From Bacteroidota bacterium (GTDB taxonomy: Bacteria; Bacteroidota; Ignavibacteria; OLB7): DNA of 64,000 nucleotides. The stretch lies in the NCBI GenBank assembly GCA_018266795.1, contig JAFDZV010000014.1:1-64000 (forward strand), written 5' to 3'. Shown here in pieces: positions 57,302-64,000 of this stretch. How positions within the stretch are numbered: the stretch's first letter is position 1; each line of letters starts with the position of its first letter. Below the pieces are notes generated by a model. The model was not told the origin of the DNA and did no database searches. It saw nothing but the letters and a program-made list of their open reading frames with translations. The translations under genes were made by a program, and so were the position numbers.

Positions 57302-57366
57302 TCGGAGTTTTTTCTCCGAGTGATTTCGCGGTTCCATATCGCAGCTGATTGGGCAGTTTGCGGTAG
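57302..57366 (+). promoter_or_regulatory. Hairpin plus ops/JUMPstart-like element
   Basis: TCGGAG (57302-57307), T6 loop, CTCCGA (57314-57319), then GGGCAGTTTGCGGTAG at 57351-57366. GCGGTAG is the core of the ops element that recruits RfaH-type antiterminators in polysaccharide leaders. It is 167 bases before the WbaP-like gene. A seven-base match can occur by chance. Confidence 0.35.
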
Positions 57367-57532
57367 ACGGATTAGCATGTGGCAGCTTTGGGGGCTTCCG
57401 ATGTGCACGCGTTCCTCGGCAGGTGTTTGGGGCACCTGCACTAGCGCCATCGACTCGATGTGGGGACGGTCTGGGTCCGCTTGGAATGGCATCCAATCAG
57501 GTCCATGCCGGGGCTTCATGTAGAGGACACAC

Positions 57533-58963
57533 ATGCGTCTGATTCGTTCGTTGGGAACGACCAAGCTCCTATTGGCGGCGCTTGATGTCGTTGTCCTGGC
57601 TGCGGTCGCGGGGATTATTCTTACGATCCGCAGCAGCGTGGGACAGTACAGGGTCCAGTTCAACGAGATCCTCTTTTTTGCGTTCTTCGCACTGTTCGCG
57701 GTGGTCATCTTCCGCGAGCTCAATCTGTACCGCCATCGCGTCTTCTCCACGGGATCGCACCAGATCGTTGCCCTCGGCAAGGGAATGGTATGGCTGGGCA
57801 TTCTTCAGGTGATCACCCTGTTCTTCATCAAGGACAAGGCCATCCTGGACTACAGCCGCGCTCACGTTCTTCTGTTCACCACCGGTGGCTGGCTTGTTCT
57901 CTCCGGTGTTCGAATGATGGTGGTGCGCCTGATCGATCGGAACCGGCTGGGAGGGACACAGCAGTCGCGCCGCGTGCTGATTGTCGGCGCGGGCATCGCC
58001 GGCCAGAACCTGGCAACGCGCATCCAGCAGACGCCGGAGCTGGGGTTGAAGGTGGTCTGCTTCGTGGACGACGACATGAAGAAGGCCGGCCTCTCGCTTC
58101 TCGGCCGCCCGGTGGTGGGGCCGGTTGCGGACATGCTGGAGTTCGTGGATCAATATCGCGTGCAGGAGATCTTCATCGCGATCAACTCCGTGGAGTACAG
58201 CCGCCTGCTGGAGATCATAGAGTTCTGCCGCATCACCGATCTGCCGGTAACCGTTACAGCCAGCCACTTCCGCATCGTTCACGACAAGATCGGCACCAGC
58301 GAGTTCACGATCATCGACTCCCTCACACTCCGGCCGCAGTCGCTGGAGGTGTCGCATCGGTCCGCGAAGCGGATCCTGGATATCGTGGGCTCCGCCGTGC
58401 TCCTGGCGCTTCTCTCGCCGCTGCTTCTGGTGATCGCGGTGGCGGTGAAGCTGGGCTCCGAAGGGCCGGTGTTCTATCGATCGCGCGTGATCGGGAAGAA
58501 CGGCCACGAGTTTACGTGGTTCAAGTTTCGCACCATGGTGGTGAACCGGAGCGATGAGCTTCATCGCGATCATGTGGAGCAGATTATCCGCGGGAATTCC
58601 GCCACCATCAAGATTCAGAACGATCCGCGCATCACGCCGATCGGTGCCGTGCTCCGTCGCTACAGCCTGGACGAACTTCCGCAGCTCATCAATGTGTTCC
58701 GCGGCGAGATGTCGCTGATCGGCCCCAGGCCCTGCCTGCCGTACGAGTACGAACAGTTCGACCAGTGGCATCGCAAGCGCTTCGACATCACGCCCGGCAT
58801 CACCGGCCTCTGGCAGGTGCTGGGGCGTAACCGCGCCGATGTCACATTCAATGATTCGATCATTCTCGATCTGTACTACATCCAGAATCAGTCGCTATGG
58901 CTCGACTTCAAGATCCTTCTGAAGACGATTCCGATTGTGCTCTTCGGCAAGGGAGGCGCGTGA
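57533..58963 (+). CDS. Undecaprenyl-phosphate sugar phosphotransferase (WbaP/ExoY family)
   Basis: A 476-residue initiating enzyme that loads the first sugar phosphate onto undecaprenyl phosphate. The N-terminus has four membrane helices, the middle is a CoA-binding-like Rossmann domain (RVLIVGAGIAGQNLATRIQ), and the C-terminal catalytic domain starts KRILDIVGSAVLLALLSPLL and contains DELPQLINVFRGEMSLIGPRP and ITPGITGLWQVLGRN. The sugar cannot be read from sequence. ATG 57533 has GAGG nearby. Start of a tight operon with the next gene. Confidence 0.92.
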   Translation: MRLIRSLGTTKLLLAALDVVVLAAVAGIILTIRSSVGQYRVQFNEILFFAFFALFAVVIFRELNLYRHRVFSTGSHQIVALGKGMVWLGILQVITLFFIKDKAILDYSRAHVLLFTTGGWLVLSGVRMMVVRLIDRNRLGGTQQSRRVLIVGAGIAGQNLATRIQQTPELGLKVVCFVDDDMKKAGLSLLGRPVVGPVADMLEFVDQYRVQEIFIAINSVEYSRLLEIIEFCRITDLPVTVTASHFRIVHDKIGTSEFTIIDSLTLRPQSLEVSHRSAKRILDIVGSAVLLALLSPLLLVIAVAVKLGSEGPVFYRSRVIGKNGHEFTWFKFRTMVVNRSDELHRDHVEQIIRGNSATIKIQNDPRITPIGAVLRRYSLDELPQLINVFRGEMSLIGPRPCLPYEYEQFDQWHRKRFDITPGITGLWQVLGRNRADVTFNDSIILDLYYIQNQSLWLDFKILLKTIPIVLFGKGGA

Positions 58964-58964
58964 G

Positions 58965-59969
58965 ATGGTGACCTTGGGCCTGATTGGTTGCGGCTACTGG
59001 GGGCCGAATCTGGTGCGCAACTTCCGCGGCGTGCCCGGCGCTCGTCTGAAAACCGTGAGTGATCTTCGCGAGGGACGTCTCGCGAGTATTCTCGATTCCT
59101 ATCCCGACCTTCACACGACAACGCAGTTCACCGAGGTTCTGGACGACCCGGAGATCGATGCCGTTGCGATCGCGACGCCGGTTGACACTCACGTTGCGCT
59201 GGTAAGCGAGGCTCTTCGGCGCGGCAAGCATGTCTTCGTGGAGAAGCCGCTGGCGCAGAGCGCAGCCGACGCCTGGAACCTGGTGGAGCTGAGCCGGAGC
59301 GCGGACAGGATCCTCGCGGTTGGCCATGTCTTCCAGTTCGCGCCCGGCGTTCGGCGCCTGAAGCGCGATCTGCAGGCCGGCGTGCTCGGCACGGTGTATC
59401 ACATCTCCTCCACGCGCATCAACCCCGGCCCGCCGGATCCCGCACTGGATGTGATCTGGGATCTCGCTCCGCACGATTGCTCGATCATCCTGCATCTTCT
59501 GGACGAAACCCCCTTGAGCGTGATGGCCCGCGGCGACAGCTACAAGCGGCGCGGCATGATCGACAACGCGCACGTCGAGCTCGCATTCCCCAGCGGCGCC
59601 ACCGCGCACATTCACGTCTCGTGGCTCTCCGCCAACAAGATGCGGCTCATGCAGGTCTTCGGCGAACGAGGCTCCGTGGTCTACGATGAAATGCTGGCGC
59701 TGGACGGCAAGGTGAAGCGTTTCGACAACGGCATCGACAATCGTACCAACGTAAGCGATACGGACACGGTGAAGCTTGGCTACTCCGCGGGCGATATTCA
59801 CGTGCTTCAACTGGAACAGCACGAGCCGCTCAGAATGGAATGCGAGGACTTCGTGCGCGCCGTGCGCTCCAACACGCCCGGCGCAAACAGCGGCGAGATG
59901 GGAGCCAGGGTGGTGGAGTTGCTGGAGACCATCTCGCGTGTCGCCGTCTGGGAAAACCAGAACGCGTAG
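58965..59969 (+). CDS. Gfo/Idh/MocA-family NAD-dependent sugar dehydrogenase
   Basis: A 334-residue oxidoreductase. N-terminal Rossmann motif LIGCGYWGPNLVRNF, the catalytic-lysine motif VFVEKPLAQS, and the C-terminal alpha-beta domain. The closest known role in such loci is oxidation at C3 of UDP-GlcNAc uronic acid (WlbA/WbpB), which prepares for transamination and acylation. A two-base gap after the sugar phosphotransferase stop indicates coupling. Substrate is inferred only. Confidence 0.88.
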   Translation: MVTLGLIGCGYWGPNLVRNFRGVPGARLKTVSDLREGRLASILDSYPDLHTTTQFTEVLDDPEIDAVAIATPVDTHVALVSEALRRGKHVFVEKPLAQSAADAWNLVELSRSADRILAVGHVFQFAPGVRRLKRDLQAGVLGTVYHISSTRINPGPPDPALDVIWDLAPHDCSIILHLLDETPLSVMARGDSYKRRGMIDNAHVELAFPSGATAHIHVSWLSANKMRLMQVFGERGSVVYDEMLALDGKVKRFDNGIDNRTNVSDTDTVKLGYSAGDIHVLQLEQHEPLRMECEDFVRAVRSNTPGANSGEMGARVVELLETISRVAVWENQNA

Positions 59970-60429
59970 CGCGGCCCGGCCGGCAAACGATTCCTCCTGC
60001 ATCGGGAAGTATTCATTCCGCCTCGTTCCATTGCACCTGCGAAGGAACGAGGCGGTTCCGTGGTGGGGCACGGTGGACGCATGCATCCGGTGCTGCCGGC
60101 GCAGGTATGGGATACCACGGCCGCAGGCGCAGGTCTTCAGCCTGCGCCGAGAAATACGATCCATGACGTCTGTGACTTCATTTCGTGCAGCGTCCGCACA
60201 TGGCAGAGCCTCGCCGATCGCACGGGAAAGAGTAGATTGCCGTGAACCGTTGAACGTTCGGCGCGACGGTGTGAATCCCTTGGAGTTCCTGGCATTCGGC
60301 GCCGCAACACCCGCGAGCTCTGAAACGCGTCCCGGTGTCGACAGGATCTGCCAGCCTTCCGCTCCCGCATCGCGCGCATCTGCACCGCGTCTCCGCGGCA
60401 ATTGTGTCCATGCCCTGACATTGCATTTC
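59970..60429. other. Gap between dehydrogenase and E1-alpha
   Basis: 460 bases. After the hairpin at 60018 there is a second hairpin GGCGCAGG/CCTGCGCC (60126-60148). The E1 frame is open from 59776, but no conserved residues lie upstream of ATG 60430. Confidence 0.5.
60018..60057 (+). terminator. Terminator-like hairpin after the Gfo/Idh gene
   Basis: CCGCCTCGTTCC (60018-60029) pairs perfectly with GGAACGAGGCGG (60044-60055), followed by TTCCG. It may separate the E1 genes from the upstream operon. Confidence 0.55.
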
Positions 60430-61326
60430 ATGGTTGAACTGTATCGCACAATGCGGTTGATTCGCGAGACCGAGGAACGCATCCTCGAGCTGTTCTCGCA
60501 GGGGAAGCTGCGCGGTACAACGCATACCTGCATCGGCCAGGAGGCGAACGCGGCCGGCATCATCGGACATCTGGGGAGCAACGATATCATCTTCTCCAAC
60601 CACCGCTGTCACGGCCATTACCTTGCATACACGCGGGACGTGGACGGGCTGATCGCGGAGTTGATGGGGAAGCGTACGGGGGTGTGCGGCGGCCTGAGCG
60701 GCAGCCAGCACCTCTGCAGCGGAAACTTCTACTCCAACGGAGTGCAGGGGGGGATTGTTCCGAATGCCGTCGGCATGGCGTTCGCGGAGCGCCTGAAGGG
60801 AAGCGGGAGCATTGCAACAGTATTTCTCGGCGACGGCACACTTGGCGAGGGGGTGGTGTACGAGTCCATGAACATCGCAAGCCTCTGGCGCGCGCCGGTT
60901 CTCTTCGTGGTGGAGCACAACGGGTATGCGCAGAGCACACCCGCGCATCTGCAGATTGCCGGATCGGTTGCAGCGCGTCCGCTGGCGTTCGGCATCGATA
61001 CCATGGAGATCGAGAGCACGGATGTGGAAGTGATATCGGCCGCCGCTGGAGCCGCCGTTGGGGCGGTTCGCGGGGAGATGCGTCCGGCATGCCTGATCGT
61101 CAACACGTACCGGTTCTCCCCCCACAGCAAGGGGGACGATCATCGCGATCCTGCGGAGATCGAGGAGCGCCGCAGGCGCGATCCGCTGCTCTACGCGGAG
61201 GCACGTCTGGAAGCGGAAGTGGTGGAACGCATCGGTGCGGAGTGCCGTGCTGCGGTGGACGCGGCGGTCGCGCGCGCGCTGGAGGCGGACCGGCAGCCGA
61301 GGGAGGCGGCTGGATCGTGGCAATAG
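60430..61326 (+). CDS. 2-oxoacid dehydrogenase E1 component, alpha subunit
   Basis: Thiamine-diphosphate-dependent subunit (298 residues) of the PDH/branched-chain/acetoin dehydrogenase family. N-terminus YRTMRLIRETEERILELF; the substrate-side loop NHRCHGHYLAYTRD (His58 and His61); thiamine-diphosphate motif GDG at 134-136 with N164 in VEHNGYAQSTP. It decarboxylates a 2-oxoacid and passes the acyl group to a lipoyl lysine together with E1-beta. At 298 residues it is somewhat short. Here it sits in a polysaccharide locus, not beside E2 and E3, so its 2-oxoacid is unknown. The stop overlaps the E1-beta start. Confidence 0.92.
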   Translation: MVELYRTMRLIRETEERILELFSQGKLRGTTHTCIGQEANAAGIIGHLGSNDIIFSNHRCHGHYLAYTRDVDGLIAELMGKRTGVCGGLSGSQHLCSGNFYSNGVQGGIVPNAVGMAFAERLKGSGSIATVFLGDGTLGEGVVYESMNIASLWRAPVLFVVEHNGYAQSTPAHLQIAGSVAARPLAFGIDTMEIESTDVEVISAAAGAAVGAVRGEMRPACLIVNTYRFSPHSKGDDHRDPAEIEERRRRDPLLYAEARLEAEVVERIGAECRAAVDAAVARALEADRQPREAAGSWQ

Positions 61327-62375
61327 CTGAGACATCGGCGCAGCGGCAGGGGCAGCCGGGCATGCGCACCGTGGCCGGTGCCATCAACGGCGCGCTGCAT
61401 GCGATCTTCGAGGGAGACGATCGCGTGCATCTGATCGGCGAGGACCTGCTGGATCCCTACGGAGGCGCGTTCAAGATTTCGCGCGGGCTCTCCACACGGT
61501 GGCCCGCCCGCGTGCACGCAACGCCTATCAGCGAGGCGGCAATCGTTGGGATCTGCGGCGGCATGGCGATGCGCGGCCTGCGTCCCGTTGCCGAGATCAT
61601 GTTCGGAGACTTCATCGCGCTTGCGTTCGATCAGATTCTGAATCACGTAACGAAGTTCGCCGCGATGTACAACGGGCAGGCGTCCGCTCCGGTCACCATA
61701 CGTACTCCGATGGGAGGGGGGCGCGGATACGGCCCCACGCACAGCCAGTCGCTGGAGAAGTATCTGGTTGGCGTTCCCGGACTCGACGTTGTTGCGGTGA
61801 GCCACCTGCACGACATCGAGCGGATGTATCGTACAGCGATATGCGAGTCCGACGTGCCGACCGTGATCGTGGAGAACAAGCTTCTCTACGGGCAGGAGCT
61901 TGCGGAGGTCGTGGAGGGGAGGATGAACGGATTCGCGGTGGAGCGGAGCAGCAGGCCCTACGAGACCATCACGCTTTCGCTTGCCGGCTTTCGCCGGGCC
62001 GATGCAACCATCGTCACCTACGGCGGGATGACGCGCCTGGCGCTGGAGGTTGCGCGCCGCATGCTGATCGAGCACGAGATCACGGCCGACGTCGTGGTGC
62101 TTGGGTGTCTCTCGCCCCTTCCGTTCGATGAAATGGTGCCGGCCGCCCGCCGTTCGCGACGCGTTGTCGTGCTGGAGGAGGGAACCGGGCGCCTGGGGAT
62201 CGGAGCGGAGATTGCGAGCGTGCTGAGCGAGCGGTTGTTCGGAACGCTTGCCGCGCCGGTGCTCCGCGTGGCGGCGGAGGATACGATTGTTCCGGCGGCG
62301 AGGCATCTGGAGGAGCGGATGCTGCCGAACGCCGAACGTCTGGAGCGTGCTCTGCTGAGCATTGTCGATCGCTGA
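61317..62375 (+). CDS. 2-oxoacid dehydrogenase E1 component, beta subunit
   Basis: A 352-residue E1-beta. Motifs ATPISEAAIVGICGGMAMRGLRPVAEIMFGDF and TPMGGGRGYGPTHSQSLEKY are the standard transketolase pyrimidine-domain signatures, and LGCLSPLPFDE near the C-terminus fits the E1-beta end domain. GTG 61317 overlaps the E1-alpha stop by ten bases and has GGAGG ten bases upstream; ATG 61362 is an alternative. The following gene supplies the lipoyl domain, 20 bases downstream. Confidence 0.92.
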   Translation: MAIAETSAQRQGQPGMRTVAGAINGALHAIFEGDDRVHLIGEDLLDPYGGAFKISRGLSTRWPARVHATPISEAAIVGICGGMAMRGLRPVAEIMFGDFIALAFDQILNHVTKFAAMYNGQASAPVTIRTPMGGGRGYGPTHSQSLEKYLVGVPGLDVVAVSHLHDIERMYRTAICESDVPTVIVENKLLYGQELAEVVEGRMNGFAVERSSRPYETITLSLAGFRRADATIVTYGGMTRLALEVARRMLIEHEITADVVVLGCLSPLPFDEMVPAARRSRRVVVLEEGTGRLGIGAEIASVLSERLFGTLAAPVLRVAAEDTIVPAARHLEERMLPNAERLERALLSIVDR

Positions 62376-62395
62376 TCATCAATCAACATCGTTGC

Positions 62396-63505
62396 ATGAC
62401 AGGCATAGTAATTCCGCAGCTCGACGCGAACAGCGAAACGGTGAAACTGGTTCGCTGGGAGGTTGAGGATGGAGCCGGCGTATCGCGCGGCGACGTGCTC
62501 TGCACGGTCGAGACCAGCAAGGCGATCTTCGAGGTGGAGGCGGAGGCGCCGGGCCTTGTTGTCCGTCTGGAGCCGGAGGGGGCGATGGTGGCATTCAACG
62601 TGCCGATCGGCTATGTTGTTGCCGATGAGGCGGAGGCCGGGCGCGTACGGGCCGGGCATCGTCCTGCGGAGCCGGCAGAGGTCTCCGATCAGGCCCCCCT
62701 CGGTGCAACGAAGCGTGCGGTGCAGCTTGCGCGGCAGCACAACGTGGATCTGGCGAAGGTGCCGTCGGACGGCATCGTTACCGAGAGCGACGTGCAGGGA
62801 TATCTGAAGGCCGCCGGACGTCTGGCGGGCGAGCGGATGAAGCCGGGCGAGCTTCCCGACGCCGTACGGCGCGTGCTGGTGATCGGCGCCGGCTACGGTG
62901 CGATGCAGGTGATCGACATCCTTCTCAACTATCCCGATGTGCGTGTTGCCGGCTGCGTGGACGACGACGCGAACCTTCACGGCACGGAGATATTCGGCGC
63001 GCCGGTGATCGGGCCGATCGGCGAGCTCGAGAACTACTGGAAGGAGCGGCGTTTCGATTGCGCTATCATCGCCATCTCCACGAACATCGGCCTTCGCGTC
63101 CGCTTCTTCAACCGCTGCGCGGAACTGGGCATCCCGATGATCAACGCGATCGATCCCACGGTGCGCATCAATCGCGGCGCCGTTATCGGCACCGGGAACA
63201 TCATCTGCAGCCAGTGCCATATCGGTGTTGCGGCGCGCATCGGCGACAACAACTTCATCAGTGCGCACAACAGCATCGATCATCACAACGTGTGGGGCTC
63301 GCATATCACAACGGGGCCGAACTGCGCCACGTCCGGCGCGGTGACGGTTGGGAGCGAGGTGAAGTTCGGCACCGGCGTGTTCGTGCAGCCCAATCTCTCG
63401 ATCGGCGCCGGCGCCGTTATCGCATCCGGGGCGATCATCATCCGCCCCATCCCGGAACGCCATGCCGTGAAGGTGAAGGTGGCCACGGAGGTTGTGGCGT
63501 TGTAG
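62396..63505 (+). CDS. Fused lipoyl + E1/E3-binding + PglD/NeuD-type sugar acyltransferase
   Basis: A 369-residue protein. Residues 1-78 form a lipoyl domain with the modified lysine in VETSKAIFEVEA (Lys42). Residues 103-141 form a peripheral-subunit-binding domain (ATKRAVQLARQHNVDLAKVP, then ESDVQGYL). Residues 157-245 form a PglD-type N-terminal Rossmann-like domain (RVLVIGAGYGAMQVIDILL). Residues 255-350 form a left-handed beta-helix with hexapeptide repeats and a candidate catalytic histidine pair in ISAHNSIDHH. The first two domains belong to E2 of 2-oxoacid dehydrogenases, the last two to sugar N- or O-acetyltransferases. The E2 catalytic domain is absent. Confidence 0.9.
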   Translation: MTGIVIPQLDANSETVKLVRWEVEDGAGVSRGDVLCTVETSKAIFEVEAEAPGLVVRLEPEGAMVAFNVPIGYVVADEAEAGRVRAGHRPAEPAEVSDQAPLGATKRAVQLARQHNVDLAKVPSDGIVTESDVQGYLKAAGRLAGERMKPGELPDAVRRVLVIGAGYGAMQVIDILLNYPDVRVAGCVDDDANLHGTEIFGAPVIGPIGELENYWKERRFDCAIIAISTNIGLRVRFFNRCAELGIPMINAIDPTVRINRGAVIGTGNIICSQCHIGVAARIGDNNFISAHNSIDHHNVWGSHITTGPNCATSGAVTVGSEVKFGTGVFVQPNLSIGAGAVIASGAIIIRPIPERHAVKVKVATEVVAL

Positions 63506-63539
63506 TCAGTAGTTGGTTGTCAGTTGTCAGTGGTCAGTC
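63504..63539. repeat. GTCAGT-family repeat, sense half, up to the epimerase start codon
   Basis: TAGTCAGTAGTTGGTTGTCAG and TTGTCAGTGGTCAGTC fill the gap between the fused acyltransferase and the epimerase. The last word ends directly at ATG 63540, so this copy replaces the normal ribosome-binding site. Confidence 0.7.
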
Positions 63540-64000
63540 ATGTCCGAAACGATTATCATCACCGGCGGTGCCGGGTTCATCGGGTCGCATCTCGCGGACC
63601 GGCTGCTTGCGCTGGGACACCGCGTGCGCGTGCTGGACAACCTGACCGAACGTGTGCACAGGAACGGCAGGCCGGCCTACCTCTCGCCGGCGATCGAATT
63701 CATCGAGGGGGATGTACGCCACCGGGATGCAATGGTCCGCGCGCTTCGCGGAGCCGACGTGGTGTTTCACTTCGCCGCCTATCAGGATTATCAGCAGGAC
63801 TTCTCCACCTTCTTTCACACGAACGCCGTCTCCACGGCACTGATCTACGAGCTCATCGTTCAGGAACGGCTTCCGGTGCGGAAGGTGGTGGTGGCATCCT
63901 CGCAGTTCGTGCAGGGAGACGGGCTCTATCGCACTGCCGATGGCGAGGTGGTTGCTCCGATGTTCCGTTCCGCCGAACAGTTGGAGCGAGGCGATTGGGA
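63540..64000 (+). CDS. NAD-dependent epimerase/dehydratase, cut by window end
   Basis: Extended short-chain dehydrogenase/reductase fold, 153 residues visible. NAD-binding motif GGAGFIGSHL at residues 9-18, VFHFAAYQDYQQDF and a serine in VVASSQFVQGDG as part of the catalytic triad region. Relatives make or epimerise nucleotide-activated sugars such as dTDP-rhamnose or UDP-galactose. The specificity cannot be told from the N-terminal half. No stop occurs before the window end. Confidence 0.85.
   Translation, partial: MSETIIITGGAGFIGSHLADRLLALGHRVRVLDNLTERVHRNGRPAYLSPAIEFIEGDVRHRDAMVRALRGADVVFHFAAYQDYQQDFSTFFHTNAVSTALIYELIVQERLPVRKVVVASSQFVQGDGLYRTADGEVVAPMFRSAEQLERGDW

Larger units (their letters stand above)
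57145..57532. other. Regulatory gap before the initiating glycosyltransferase
   Basis: 388 bases without a gene. It holds a terminator-like double hairpin (57190-57247), a possible -7 box TACATTGG (57278-57285), a TCGGAG/CTCCGA hairpin with a T6 loop and an ops-like GCGGTAG. Confidence 0.55.

Overview
The window is about 60% G+C, densely coded, and looks like a chromosomal piece of an aerobic, Gram-negative member of the Bacteroidota/Chlorobiota (FCB) assemblage, possibly close to Kapaibacteriota or Ignavibacteria. The evidence is a short 287-residue primary sigma factor of the Bacteroidetes type, TAnnTTTG-like -7 boxes in front of several genes, an alternative complex III joined to an A2-type caa3 oxidase, and OmpA proteins with thrombospondin type-3 repeats. 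The lineage is inferred from these traits; no 16S or tRNA gene was seen.

Layout. 80-7612 (+): the 3' part of an alternative complex III operon (actE, actF), a 198-residue membrane-anchored protein of unknown role, a SCO copper chaperone and caa3 oxidase subunits II, I, III and IV, closed by a strong terminator. 8219-21007 (-): an RlpA-like lytic transglycosylase, a GNAT-like protein, a 1821-residue TamB, the two halves of the heptose enzyme HldE as separate genes, rpoD, a VapBC-type toxin-antitoxin pair and a lipoprotein. 21245-33580 (+): tmk, two OmpA/TSP3 proteins, pyruvate kinase, secD and secF, a STAS protein, purA and a small lipoprotein. 33766-35649 (-): PBP2. 35982-43868 (+): sucD, a rhodanese, ndk, two related exported proteins, a GAF/degenerate-GGDEF protein and a DUF4286 protein.

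43979-64000 (+): a surface-polysaccharide (O-antigen or capsule) locus. It has four GT4 glycosyltransferases, a Wzy-like polymerase, two asparagine-synthase-like amidotransferases, an alpha/alpha-toroid protein, a DUF354 protein, a WbaP-like initiating sugar-phosphate transferase and a Gfo/Idh dehydrogenase. The most interesting part is 60430-63505: E1-alpha and E1-beta subunits of a 2-oxoacid dehydrogenase followed by a fused protein, lipoyl domain + E1/E3-binding domain + PglD/NeuD-type sugar acyltransferase. In an ordinary complex the third gene would be E2. Here the E2 catalytic domain is replaced by a left-handed beta-helix sugar acyltransferase, which suggests direct transfer of an acyl group made by 2-oxoacid decarboxylation onto a (amino)sugar. 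The window ends inside an NAD-dependent epimerase.

Other features that gene content does not explain are a family of GTCAGT-rich intergenic repeats, often in facing half-copies, two of which bracket the first asparagine synthase; a histone-like Lys/Ala tail on SucD; a DSTKK-repeat insertion in SecD; and an ops/JUMPstart-like element before the initiating glycosyltransferase.
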